Assembly: GCA_934533135.1 (NCBI GenBank)
Contig: CAKTBG010000026.1
Span: 1 to 42,677, forward strand
DNA from: an uncultured Faecalibacterium sp.
GTDB taxonomy: Bacteria > Bacillota > Clostridia > Oscillospirales > Ruminococcaceae
Reading direction: 5' to 3'
DNA length: 42,677 nucleotides
Below, piece after piece: positions 8,266-17,075 of the stretch. Position 1 is the first letter of the stretch, and each line of letters begins with the position of its first letter. The translations under genes were made by a program, and so were the position numbers. The notes under the pieces are model-generated. The model worked only from the letters and a program-made list of their open reading frames with translations. It was not told the origin of the DNA and made no database searches.

Positions 8266-10233
8266 ATGACTTTTAACGAATTGAATCTGTCCGCCCCCCT
8301 TTTGCGTGCTGTTGCGGAGGCGGGCTATGAAACCCCCTCGCCCATTCAGGCATCGGCCATCCCGCCCGTGCTGGAAGGGCGGGATCTGATGGGCTGCGCC
8401 CAGACGGGCACCGGCAAGACGGCGGCGTTCGCGCTGCCGATGCTGGATCGACTGACCGCCCGGCCTGCCCGGAAGCAGGGAGCCGTCCGTGCCCTGATCC
8501 TGACCCCGACCCGGGAGCTTGCGCTCCAGATCGGCGAGAGCTTTGACGCTTACGGCAAGTACCTCAAGCTCCGCAGCACCGTCATCTTCGGCGGTGTGGG
8601 GCAGGCTCCGCAGGTCGAGGCCATCCGGCGGGGCGTGGACATCCTGATCGCCTGCCCGGGCCGCCTGAACGATCTGGTCGGGCAGGGGCTCATTGCGCTG
8701 GAAAACATTGAGATCTTTGTGCTGGACGAGGCCGACCGGATGCTGGATATGGGCTTTGTCCACGACGTGAAGCGGGTCATCGCCAAGCTCCCGGCCAAGC
8801 GGCAGAACCTGATGTTCAGCGCGACCATGCCGAAGGAGATCGAGCAGCTGGCTGCCGGCATCCTGCACGACCCGGCGTTCGTCAAGGTGGATCCGGTGTC
8901 CAGTACGGTGGATCGGATCGACCAGAGCCTGTATTTTGTCGAGAAGGGCAACAAAAAACTCCTGCTGCCGTGGCTCATCAAAAACCTGAACCCGCCGGTG
9001 CAGAACGCGCTGGTGTTCAGCCGCACCAAGCACGGCGCGGATAAGATCGCCCGCGACCTGACCAAGCAGGGCATCCCGGCTGCGGCCATCCACGGCAACA
9101 AGAGCCAGAGTGCCCGCGTCGCAGCCCTTGAAGGATTCAAGGCCGGAAAGACCAAGGTGCTGGTGGCGACCGATATCGCCGCCCGCGGCATCGACATCAG
9201 CGAGCTGTCTCATGTGTTCAACTACGACCTGCCCGAGGTGCCGGAAACCTATGTACACCGCATCGGCCGCACGGCCCGTGCCGGTGCCGACGGCACCGCC
9301 GTCAGCTTCTGCGCCCCGGAGGAGCAGGAATATCTGGCGGGCATCGAGAAGCTGAACCGCCGGAAGATCCCGGTGGTGAGCGGCCACCCGTGGGATGGCG
9401 TGCCCGCTCCGGCCAAAAAAGAGCCTCCCGTGCGGGGCCGCAAGCCCAAAGCGGAGGCAAACGCTCCGGAAAAGCAGGCCGAAGCACCGGCGGTGAAAAC
9501 AGAACCCAAAGCGGCCAAGGCTCCCGCAGCGGTTCCGGCAAAAAAGGCCGAGAAGCCCGTAAAACAGCCCAAATCCGTAATAAAAGAGGAACAACCCATG
9601 GATGAGAACCAGAAGCGCACACCCGGCGGACGCAATGAGAACCGCCGTTCCAATAACCGCCCCCGCCGCGAGAACAACAATGCAGCACCGGCGGCAAACC
9701 GCAGCAGCAATGCGCAGCCGAAATTTGACCCGCACTTTGTGAGCGCACCGGAGGCGACGCCGCTTCGCCCGGCCAAGAAAGCACCGGCACCCCAGCCGAC
9801 GCCGCAGATCAAGACGGCCCGCAATGCGCAGCAGGGCACCAATGCCCCGAACAACGGCCAGACGACCCGCAGTGACCGGAACAGCAGCCGTGCAGCGCAG
9901 CCCAAGAACGACCGCCCGGCGCGGAACGCCGGCCGCAGCCGCGCAGGGGCAGCGGAAGCAAAGCCGGTGCAGAATACCCCGAACAACGCCAACAATCCCC
10001 AGAACCGCCGGAACAGCAACGCTGCCCCGCTGGGCGCGGGCCGTGCCCCCCGGAAGCCGGAGCAGCCGGGCACCCGCAGCCGCGGCCGCAGTGCCGCCGC
10101 CAAGGACGAAGATCCGGGTCTGGTGCTGATCAGCCGCCGTCCGCCGCAGCAGAAGTTCAGCAATTTTGAGGAATATATGTCGGCGCACGGCGGTGCGACC
10201 GCCCCCATTGAAGATCACAGCGAGGAGATCTGA
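8266..10233 (+). CDS. DEAD-box ATP-dependent RNA helicase with long basic C-terminal tail
   Basis: A 655-residue RhlE/CshA-type RNA helicase. The Q motif region ([26 protein letters not shown]) is followed by motif I AQTGTGKT, Ia [28 protein letters not shown] and [12 protein letters not shown]; the core ends near residue 380. A tail of about 275 residues follows, first Lys/Ala/Pro-rich, then Asn/Arg-rich (many [12 protein letters not shown] runs), suited to RNA binding. The ATG at 8266 follows AATAGGAGAACC. Within the tail, an ATG at 9598 is preceded by AGAGGAA and by out-of-frame TAATAA, looking like a relic gene junction or an internal start. The stop overlaps the start of the methyltransferase gene (TGATG). 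Probable roles are ribosome biogenesis and mRNA decay. Confidence 0.93.
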   Translation: MTFNELNLSAPLLRAVAEAGYETPSPIQASAIPPVLEGRDLMGCAQTGTGKTAAFALPMLDRLTARPARKQGAVRALILTPTRELALQIGESFDAYGKYLKLRSTVIFGGVGQAPQVEAIRRGVDILIACPGRLNDLVGQGLIALENIEIFVLDEADRMLDMGFVHDVKRVIAKLPAKRQNLMFSATMPKEIEQLAAGILHDPAFVKVDPVSSTVDRIDQSLYFVEKGNKKLLLPWLIKNLNPPVQNALVFSRTKHGADKIARDLTKQGIPAAAIHGNKSQSARVAALEGFKAGKTKVLVATDIAARGIDISELSHVFNYDLPEVPETYVHRIGRTARAGADGTAVSFCAPEEQEYLAGIEKLNRRKIPVVSGHPWDGVPAPAKKEPPVRGRKPKAEANAPEKQAEAPAVKTEPKAAKAPAAVPAKKAEKPVKQPKSVIKEEQPMDENQKRTPGGRNENRRSNNRPRRENNNAAPAANRSSNAQPKFDPHFVSAPEATPLRPAKKAPAPQPTPQIKTARNAQQGTNAPNNGQTTRSDRNSSRAAQPKNDRPARNAGRSRAGAAEAKPVQNTPNNANNPQNRRNSNAAPLGAGRAPRKPEQPGTRSRGRSAAAKDEDPGLVLISRRPPQQKFSNFEEYMSAHGGATAPIEDHSEEI

Positions 10234-11075
10234 TGAAAGAGCCCAGACCGCTGCCGTGGCAGTGCCCCCTGTGCGGGAAACCGCTGGCGGGGGAAATGAC
10301 CCTGAAATGTGCCGCCGGACACAGCTTTGACCGCGCCAAGGAGGGCTACTGGCACCTGCTGCCGGTGCAGAAGATGCGCACCAAGGCTCCCGGCGACGGC
10401 AAGGAGATGGTCGCGGCACGCCGCGCCTTCCTGAACGCCGGGTACTATGGCATTTTTGGGCAGGCATTGGGGGAGTTGTGTCTCGAATACGGCCAGCCGG
10501 AACCTGCGCAGCCGCTCCGTCTGCTGGATGCAGGCTGCGGTGAAGGCTGGTACGACCGCTGCATCGCGCAACGCTTCGCGGCGGCAGAAAAGCCGCTGGA
10601 GCTGGCCGGGTTCGACATCGCAAAACCGGCCGTCCGGCTGGCGGCAAAAGCGTTGCCGCAGGCCGAATATGCCGTGGCGTCCAGCTTTTCCCAGCCGATC
10701 CGGACGGGGTGGGCCAACCTGCTGCTCAACTGTTTCTCGCCCCTTGCGCGGGAAGAGTTTCTGCGGGTCCTGCGCCCGGGCGGACGGATGGTCTATGTCG
10801 TGCCGGGAGCCGACCACCTCTATCAGATGAAGGCCGTCCTGTACGAAAAGCCCTATCGGAATCCGGTGCAAAAGATCGCCTACGAGGGATTCCGCTCCCT
10901 CGGGGAGCGGGAAGTCTCGGGCGAGATCACCGTTCCGGCGCAGCAGCTGGAAGCACTGTTCGCCATGACGCCCTACTACTGGAAAACACCCCGCGATGGA
11001 GCCGCCCGCCTTGCCGCACTGCCGGAGCTGACGACGACCATTGATTTCCGTTTTCTGGTGTTTGAAAAAGAGTAA
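10233..11075 (+). CDS. rlmA: 23S rRNA guanine-N1 methyltransferase, RlmA family
   Basis: S-adenosylmethionine-dependent methyltransferase of 280 residues. The N-terminal zinc site is typical of RlmA: CPLCGKPL at about residues 11-18 and then KCAAGHSFD, followed by the family stretch AKEGYWHLLP. The methyltransferase motif I is LLDAGCGEGWYD (about 92-103), and the GADHLYQMK segment is also family-like. RlmA(I) enzymes methylate G745 and RlmA(II) enzymes G748 of 23S rRNA; the site cannot be chosen by eye. It is translationally coupled to the helicase gene by a one-base overlap, consistent with a shared role in ribosome maturation. Confidence 0.9.
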   Translation: MKEPRPLPWQCPLCGKPLAGEMTLKCAAGHSFDRAKEGYWHLLPVQKMRTKAPGDGKEMVAARRAFLNAGYYGIFGQALGELCLEYGQPEPAQPLRLLDAGCGEGWYDRCIAQRFAAAEKPLELAGFDIAKPAVRLAAKALPQAEYAVASSFSQPIRTGWANLLLNCFSPLAREEFLRVLRPGGRMVYVVPGADHLYQMKAVLYEKPYRNPVQKIAYEGFRSLGEREVSGEITVPAQQLEALFAMTPYYWKTPRDGAARLAALPELTTTIDFRFLVFEKE

Positions 11076-11081
11076 AAGAAA

Positions 11082-11117
11082 AACGCAGAGTCCTTTTGGT
11101 TGACTCTGCGTTTTTTG
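11082..11117. terminator. Bidirectional terminator between rlmA and the PIN toxin gene
   Basis: AACGCAGAGTC and GACTCTGCGTT form a hairpin at about 11082-11112 with a T run on the plus strand and A-rich sequence on the other side. It lies between convergent genes. Confidence 0.85.
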
Positions 11118-11118
11118 C

Positions 11119-11541
11119 TCAGGAAGACGCTTCCAGACGGGTCAGAAATTCATCTGGCGTGTAAACGGGAAGCGACGCCTTGGCGTAATCTTTGGTGTTG
11201 CGGGTGATGATGCAGTCCATCCGGCTGCGCTGAGCCGTTTCGATCATGATAGCATCCTCGAAATCCGATACGGGGGAAGAAATCGCGTGGAAAACATCGT
11301 CACTGGTCGTATCGAGCAGACCGAGGATGGTGAGCAGCTGATTGAGTTTTTCCCGGCTCTCTTTGTCGCTGTGGGTACAGCGGTGGGTCAGATAGTAGAT
11401 GTCGGAAGCGGATTTGGCTGTGATGTAGCCGGTGAACCAATCGGTCGCGGCGGCACGGAAGATGCTTTTGGCCGCGAGAGAAAAGGGTTCCCGGTTCTGC
11501 AGAAAATCCATCACGATGCAGGTGTCCAGCAGCACGTTCAT
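11119..11541 (-). CDS. PIN-domain toxin (VapC-like RNase)
   Basis: A 140-residue PIN-domain protein, probably the ribonuclease toxin of a type II toxin-antitoxin pair. The N-terminal MNVLLDTCIVMDFL has the first catalytic Asp; further acidic residues are seen in SASDIYYL, SDFEDAIMIETA and the C-terminal DCIITRNTKDY (typical (I/V)(I/V)TRN..D). The frame is open upstream through the antitoxin gene, but ATG 11541 overlaps the antitoxin stop by ATGA and begins at the conserved PIN N-terminus. Cleavage targets are unknown. Confidence 0.88.
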   Translation of the reverse strand: MNVLLDTCIVMDFLQNREPFSLAAKSIFRAAATDWFTGYITAKSASDIYYLTHRCTHSDKESREKLNQLLTILGLLDTTSDDVFHAISSPVSDFEDAIMIETAQRSRMDCIITRNTKDYAKASLPVYTPDEFLTRLEASS

Positions 11542-11753
11542 ACAGCATTCAGCCGCTCTTCGCGTGCTTCCTCCAAGGTCATCGTGGCCGGAACACTGCC
11601 GAACAGAGATTCGACCGTGTCCAGTTTGTTCTGGTAAGGAGAGGTGAGCTTGGCAATGGTCTTTCCGTTGCGGGTGATATACACCTCTTCGGTGGCGGCC
11701 AGAAGCAGGTATTTCCCGAGATTGTTCTTGAGTTCGGTGGCGGTGATCGACAT
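11538..11753 (-). CDS. Phd/YefM-type antitoxin
   Basis: A 71-residue protein whose N-terminal half matches the Phd/YefM DNA-binding fold: ITATELKNNLGKYLLLA, then VYITRNGKTIAKLTS. The C-terminal part (DTVESLFGSVPATMTLEEAREERL) would bind and neutralise the toxin. It is preceded by GGGAGGT and by a strong promoter, and overlaps the toxin gene by 4 bases, the usual order of antitoxin first. Confidence 0.88.
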   Translation of the reverse strand: MSITATELKNNLGKYLLLAATEEVYITRNGKTIAKLTSPYQNKLDTVESLFGSVPATMTLEEAREERLNAV

Positions 11754-11783
11754 GGACGAAACCTCCCTTCATTTCGTACTATT

Positions 11784-11812
11784 ATTATAGCAGAATCGCA
11801 CGATAAATACAA
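11784..11812 (-). promoter_or_regulatory. Promoter of the toxin-antitoxin operon
   Basis: On the minus strand TTGTAT (11812-11807), 17 bases and a perfect TATAAT (11789-11784), 30 bases before the antitoxin ATG. No clear palindromic operator was found around it. Confidence 0.7.
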
Positions 11813-11822
11813 ATGTGAAAAC

Positions 11823-11862
11823 GCACAAAGGGCTGGGATCGTTCGATCCCAGCCCTTTGTGC
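11823..11862 (-). terminator. Terminator hairpin after the ECF gene
   Basis: A perfect 18-bp stem (11823-11840 with 11845-11862) with the four-base loop GTTC. It lies 11 bases after the ECF S-component stop and followed on the minus strand by GTTTTC. The stem is unusually long and exact. Confidence 0.8.
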
Positions 11863-11873
11863 TGTTGTGTGTA

Positions 11874-12548
11874 TCAGAAAGAGACGGTAGATTGTTGTTT
11901 CTTTTCGCCCTTGGGCAGCAGGTTGGCGCGCTCGAGGGCGGGGCGGAGTGCCAGATACAGCAGGACGACGCAGACCGTGGACGCGACGCTGTTGACGAAG
12001 GTGACGCCGCCGGTGATCTTGGTCAGAGCCTTAGCGATGGTGTACTCCTGCCCAAAAATGTACACGTTGCGGAAATAGCCGAGGAACGGGTCGGTGAAGA
12101 CATTCAACAGCAGGCCGGAGGCACCCGCAGCGGTGACCTTGAGCAGGTAGCCGGAGCTGTGGCGGTCAAGATCACGGAGTTTGAAGACCTTGTGGGCGAC
12201 GGCACCGCAGGTGATGCCGATGAGGAACTTCAGCACAAAGGTGGTCACGGCATAGCCCGGGTCACCGGCCAGAATGTCGGCCAGAGCCAGACCGATGGCA
12301 CCCGCCAGACCGCCGGATACGCCGTCCAGCAGCAGGGCGGTCAGCGCGGTAAAGGTGTTGCCGAGGTGGAACGAGGAGCCGCCGTAGAACGGTACCCGGA
12401 AGAACAGGTAGGCGATCAGGCTCAGCGCGGCCATCACGCCGGTCAGAGCCAGCTCGTGGACGGTAAAGGTGCGCTTGTACAGCACACTGGCAAAAACGAT
12501 GACGATGACAACGACTGCGAGCAGCAGCCACATGGCGGTAGATGACAT
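11874..12548 (-). CDS. ECF transporter S component, possibly for vitamin B6
   Basis: A 224-residue membrane protein with about six hydrophobic segments and the S-component pattern: a first helix (res 5-22), then ELALTGVMAALSLIAYLFF, FHLGNTFTALTALLLDG, GGLAGAIGLALADILAG and FVLKFLIGITCG. S components bind a vitamin and use a shared ATPase/T module (group II), which is not in the window. The start at 12548 follows GGAGGG; an upstream in-frame ATG at 12581 lacks a good site. The gene is divergent from a MocR/PdxR-like regulator with a shared inverted-repeat operator. MocR proteins often control pyridoxal phosphate genes, so vitamin B6 is the inferred substrate. This rests on context only. Confidence 0.85.
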   Translation of the reverse strand: MSSTAMWLLLAVVVIVIVFASVLYKRTFTVHELALTGVMAALSLIAYLFFRVPFYGGSSFHLGNTFTALTALLLDGVSGGLAGAIGLALADILAGDPGYAVTTFVLKFLIGITCGAVAHKVFKLRDLDRHSSGYLLKVTAAGASGLLLNVFTDPFLGYFRNVYIFGQEYTIAKALTKITGGVTFVNSVASTVCVVLLYLALRPALERANLLPKGEKKQQSTVSF

Positions 12549-12587
12549 GATTTTTCCCTCCAATTTCACAAAAACCCACAAAACCGA

Positions 12588-12616
12588 TTGACTTTTTTCC
12601 GGCCAGCGGGTATGCT
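12588..12616 (+). promoter_or_regulatory. Putative promoter of the MocR-type regulator gene
   Basis: TTGACT (12588-12593), 17 bases and TATGCT (12611-12616). The -10 overlaps the left outer arm of the inverted repeat, so a protein bound there should block it. Confidence 0.5.
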
Positions 12617-12691
12617 CCTATTATACGCAGAACTGACACCATGAAAATACCCAGAATAAAGTTTTTTTATGGGGTCAGTTTGGAGGAGCAT
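12612..12691. promoter_or_regulatory. Long two-part inverted-repeat operator between ECF gene and mocR
   Basis: Two mirrored blocks face each other: AACTGACACCAT at 12631-12642 against ATGGGGTCAGTT at 12669-12680, and outside them ATGCTCCT at 12612-12619 against AGGAGCAT at 12684-12691. A perfect TATAAT for the minus-strand ECF gene lies at 12625-12620, without a good -35, as expected of an activated promoter. The right arms lie in the mocR leader. The divergent layout suggests binding by the adjacent MocR protein. Confidence 0.6.
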
Positions 12692-12711
12692 CCAAAAGCA
12701 GGAGGGGTTTT

Positions 12712-14157
12712 ATGTTTCATTTGACGACAGCCTTGGACGCGGCGTCGGCGGTGCCGCTGTACGAACAGCTCTACAAAAGTCTGGCCGAGGAGATGCGCAC
12801 CGGTGCCATTGCCGCCGGTACCCGGATGCCCGGCAAGCGGCGGCTGGCGGCAGAACTGTCGGTGTCGGTCAACACGGTGGACGCGGCGTACCAGATCCTG
12901 ACGGCGGAGGGCTACCTTGCATCCCGGGAGCGGAGCGGCTTTTATGTACAGGAATATCTGGCTCTGCCCACCCATCCGGAGCCGCCTTTGGCCAAGCCGG
13001 AGCTGCTGACCGCAGCGGCTCCGGAACCGGCTGCGCGGCCGGTGCGGTTCGACCTCTCCACCCGGGGGGTGGATCCGGGGCTGTTTCCGTTCCGGACGTG
13101 GGCGCGGCTCCAGAAGGAACTGCTGTATTCCTCGCCCGAGCTGCTGACCCACGGCGACGCGCAGGGCGACCCCGAACTGCGGCAGGCATTGGCGGAGTAT
13201 CTGGAGGAATACCGGGGCGTCCAGTGCGGTGCGGATCAGATCGTGGTGGGAGCCGGGCTGGAATACCTGCTGGGGCTGCTGGCTCCGCTGCTGCCGGGCA
13301 TGGCAGCCGTGGAGAACCCGGGCTACCCCCGTGCCAAGCAGGTGCTGGAAAACAACGGCGTGACCTGCTGCTGCCTGCCGGTGGATGCGGATGGGCTGTC
13401 CATCGAGGCCTTGGCGCGATCCGGTGCGGCGGTCTGTTACGTCACACCCAGCCACCAGTTCCCAACGGGGGTTACCATGCCGGCGGGTCGGCGGGCGGAG
13501 CTGCTCCACTGGGCATCCCGGAAGCCGGGTCAGCGGTACATCATCGAGGACGATTACGATTCGGAGTTCCGGTTCGACACCCGCCCCCTGCCGAGCCTGC
13601 AGGGGATGGCAGGAGCCGACGGGCCGGTGGTCTACCTTTCCACCTGCTCCCGGAGCCTTGCGCCCAGCATCCGTATCGCCTATATGGTGCTGCCGGAGCA
13701 TCTGCTTCCGGCATGGCGGTCCGCGTACCGCCTGTATTCCAGCACGGTGGGGCGGTTCGAGCAGCAGACGCTGGCGCGGTTCATCACCGAGGGGTATTTT
13801 ACCCGGCATCTGGCGCGGGAACGGGTGGCCTACAAAGCCCGGCGGGATGCGCTGGCGGCGGCACTGCGGCAGGCGTTCCCCGCCGGGGAGCTGACGCTGA
13901 CCGGGCTGCACACCGGGCTGCATCTGCTGGCCAAACTGACCGACCCGCCGCCCGATGCTGCGCTCCGTGCCGCCGCGGAGCAGCAGGGCGTCCGGCTGAG
14001 CCTGCTGAGCGATTACGACCTGACCGGCGGCGGAAACGATCCCTCGGGCACGCTGGTGCTGGGTTACGGCTCGCTGGCCGATGACGCCTGCCCGCGGGTG
14101 GGCGAGACGTTGAAAAAGGTCTGCACAGCCGCCCGGGAGTCGTCGTTGAGCCGGTAG
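12712..14157 (+). CDS. MocR/PdxR-like transcriptional regulator with Arg in place of the PLP lysine
   Basis: A 481-residue regulator with a GntR winged-helix domain (about residues 12-78: PLYEQLYKSLAEEMRTG, MPGKRRLAAELSVSVNTV) joined to a fold-type I aminotransferase-like domain. The latter shows VVGAGLEYLLGLLAPLL, ENPGYPRAKQVL, CYVTPSHQFPTG and EDDYDSEFRF. In MocR proteins a lysine in the (F/C)SK(S/T)LAPS motif binds pyridoxal phosphate as a Schiff base. Here the motif reads CSRSLAPSIRIAYM and position 314 is Arg (CGG at 13651-13653), so covalent PLP binding should be impossible. RBS GGAGGGG precedes the ATG. The last 94 bases overlap the convergent LCP-like gene. Confidence 0.93.
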   Translation: MFHLTTALDAASAVPLYEQLYKSLAEEMRTGAIAAGTRMPGKRRLAAELSVSVNTVDAAYQILTAEGYLASRERSGFYVQEYLALPTHPEPPLAKPELLTAAAPEPAARPVRFDLSTRGVDPGLFPFRTWARLQKELLYSSPELLTHGDAQGDPELRQALAEYLEEYRGVQCGADQIVVGAGLEYLLGLLAPLLPGMAAVENPGYPRAKQVLENNGVTCCCLPVDADGLSIEALARSGAAVCYVTPSHQFPTGVTMPAGRRAELLHWASRKPGQRYIIEDDYDSEFRFDTRPLPSLQGMAGADGPVVYLSTCSRSLAPSIRIAYMVLPEHLLPAWRSAYRLYSSTVGRFEQQTLARFITEGYFTRHLARERVAYKARRDALAAALRQAFPAGELTLTGLHTGLHLLAKLTDPPPDAALRAAAEQQGVRLSLLSDYDLTGGGNDPSGTLVLGYGSLADDACPRVGETLKKVCTAARESSLSR

Positions 14158-14966
14158 AGGCCGGTGCCGGGCTCCCATGTGCCGGGCAGCGCATCCGACT
14201 GGACGGGGGCTGTGTTGTTGGCGAGGAATTCAAGGATCGTTTCGAGCCGGTAGTAGTCCTGCGCGGTCAGGTCGGTGAGCAGGGCGGTGCTGTTTTCCCG
14301 CAGAGCCTGCGGCAGGGCGGCGGGCAGAAGCTCCCGGTTCTGGCGGAAAAACGCATCCCAGACCACGGCGCGCGCCGCTGCCCGGTGTTCCGGCGGGATG
14401 GTCTGTGGCAGGCTGGAGAGGAAGGCTTCCGCTTCGGCGGCAGACAAGCCCTCGATGGTGTTGGTGCGGCCGCAGAGAGCCTGCTCAGCCGGGGTCAGCG
14501 CGCCCGAGAACCCGACCCGGAAACTGCCGTACCGCCCGGTCAGCGTCCGGAGCAGGGCGGGCGACAGAGCCAGATAGCGGGTGTCCTCGGGCAGGGAGAG
14601 GGGCGTGCGCAGGGCTTCCCGGCAGCGGGCCGGGCCTGCGGCGGCATAGCACCGGGCGAGGGAGACGTCCTGCCCGCCGAAGGCCACGCAGGTCTCGGCG
14701 GGCAGGGTCAGCAGGTCGAGGCAGTTCTGCACGGCGTTGAGATAAAGCAGGACAAAGCCCGGCGGTTCGTCGGCGATGCAGACCAGCAGGGTCATCCGGT
14801 CGGTATCCTTGGGCAGCGCGATGGGCACGCCGCTTTGGGATTCGGCGGTCTGAAGGCGAGTGCGTGCCGCGTGCCGCGTCAGCAGTACGGTGCCGCCCAC
14901 CAAGGGAAGCAGCACCAGCAGGGCGGCACCCAAGGCCGCCCAGAAAGGTTTCCATCCGCTGTGCAT
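14064..14966 (-). CDS. LCP (LytR-CpsA-Psr)-like membrane protein, degenerate
   Basis: A 300-residue protein with one N-terminal membrane anchor (about residues 8-30). The outer domain weakly resembles LytR-CpsA-Psr phosphotransferases, which attach glycopolymers to peptidoglycan: MTLLVCIAD, VLLYLNAVQ.CLDLLTLPAETCV (compare LSIPRDT.V), then GGQDVSLARCYAAAGP. The Arg and Asp residues expected after the LSIPRD-type motif are largely missing, so it may be inactive or another family. RBS GAGGAGG precedes ATG 14966. Its 3' end runs 94 bases into the convergent mocR gene, with no frameshift needed for either. Confidence 0.5.
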   Translation of the reverse strand: MHSGWKPFWAALGAALLVLLPLVGGTVLLTRHAARTRLQTAESQSGVPIALPKDTDRMTLLVCIADEPPGFVLLYLNAVQNCLDLLTLPAETCVAFGGQDVSLARCYAAAGPARCREALRTPLSLPEDTRYLALSPALLRTLTGRYGSFRVGFSGALTPAEQALCGRTNTIEGLSAAEAEAFLSSLPQTIPPEHRAAARAVVWDAFFRQNRELLPAALPQALRENSTALLTDLTAQDYYRLETILEFLANNTAPVQSDALPGTWEPGTGLYRLNDDSRAAVQTFFNVSPTRGQASSASEP

Positions 14967-15104
14967 GGCGGTTCCTCCTCTCGGGATGCAGTTGAGAAGA
15001 GTCTTTGCCGGAAAGGGGCGGATCTATACCAAAAAGTCATACAAAAACAAAATTCATCTGCGGGAATCACAGATGAAAGCTGGGCATAAAATGCACTGAG
15101 CCCC

Positions 15105-15133
15105 TTGCCAAGACGGTAAAGGTATGGTAAAGT
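15105..15133 (+). promoter_or_regulatory. Putative promoter of the symporter leader
   Basis: TTGCCA (15105-15110), 17 bases and TAAAGT (15128-15133), predicting a transcript start near 15140 and a leader of about 175 bases before the symporter gene. Confidence 0.55.
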
Positions 15134-15139
15134 ATTTCC

Positions 15140-15292
15140 ATCACGCACAGATAAACGATATCTGTATCGGATGGGAGAACGGTTTTTGCACACAATGGGG
15201 TGTCTGCCTGCGGTGGACTGCGCATTGGGGTGCGGTCGAGAGAAGTTGCAATGCGGGCAGAGCCTAGAAAATGGTTCTGCCCGCATTTTTTT
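15140..15292 (+). ncRNA. Leader RNA with tandem hexaloop hairpins and a terminator, candidate attenuator
   Basis: The untranslated leader of the symporter holds a hairpin ACAGATA/TATCTGT near 15149-15167, then two consecutive hairpins with six-base loops. Hairpin 1 (core 15190-15203) has loop AATGGG; hairpin 2 (15216-15237, stem GACTGCGC/GTGCGGTC) has loop ATTGGG. Both are closed by C-G, and both have A at loop position 1 and G at position 4, the rule for ANTAR-protein RNA targets. An intrinsic terminator follows. CTGCCTGC at 15204-15211 could alternatively pair with GCGGGCAG in the terminator's 5' arm. The switch and its ligand or protein are inferred. Confidence 0.5.
15250..15292 (+). terminator. 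Intrinsic terminator inside the symporter leader
   Basis: AATGCGGGCAGAGCC (15250-15264) pairs with GGTTCTGCCCGCATT (15273-15287), followed by a T run to 15292. It lies 25 bases before the start codon of the gene it precedes, so it must be read through for expression. Confidence 0.85.
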
Positions 15293-15316
15293 CAGCGTCA
15301 AAGGGGGAAGCTGCTT

Positions 15317-16816
<1,500 letters not shown>

Positions 16817-16831
16817 ACACCGGCATCCCGG

Positions 16832-16866
16832 GGGATCGCACCGAAGATCGTGCGATCCCTCTTTTT
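16832..16866 (+). terminator. Terminator after the symporter gene
   Basis: GGGATCGCAC (16832-16841) pairs perfectly with GTGCGATCCC (16850-16859), followed by TCTTTTT. Confidence 0.9.
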
Positions 16867-16875
16867 GCTGCCGTT

Positions 16876-16899
16876 GCTGTTGTGAAAATCCACAACAGC
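16876..16899. promoter_or_regulatory. 9-bp inverted repeat upstream of the esterase promoter
   Basis: GCTGTTGTG, six bases, CACAACAGC: a perfect palindrome 43 bases before the -35 of the hydrolase gene. It could be an operator or a second weak hairpin after the symporter; the bound protein is unknown. Confidence 0.4.
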
Positions 16900-16942
16900 T
16901 GGCATATTAGTATATCACTTTTGCTGAAAAAACCAAAAACTG

Positions 16943-16971
16943 TTTACAGAGCGCAAAATAAATGGTATGAT
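16943..16971 (+). promoter_or_regulatory. Promoter of the alpha/beta hydrolase gene
   Basis: TTTACA (16943-16948), 17 bases and TATGAT (16966-16971), about 105 bases before the start codon, in an AT-rich gap. Confidence 0.65.
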
Positions 16972-17075
16972 TTTCACGATGAAGACCCCGGCAGCAGGGT
17001 GTTTGCTGCAAAACCCCGGGGCGGCATCCATTGCACCGGATCGCCGCCGAAGGGTCGATGAAAGGAGAATCTGCC

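Noticed and set aside
15140..15292. Glycine riboswitch upstream of the alanine/glycine symporter
   Set aside because: The conserved glycine-riboswitch core (GGAGAG with the CCGAAGG-type and CTGAAACTCTCAGGC-type stretches) is not present in this leader.
15200..15316. Longer N-terminus for the symporter starting at 15200
   Set aside because: The stretch runs through a strong intrinsic terminator and adds a non-homologous sequence; ATG 15317 has a good binding site and the normal N-terminus.
16876..16899. Rex redox-repressor operator (TTGTG...CACAA)
   Set aside because: The half-sites fit, but the spacer between them is six bases where Rex sites have eight, and the typical AA..TT flanks are missing. 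Kept only as an inverted repeat.
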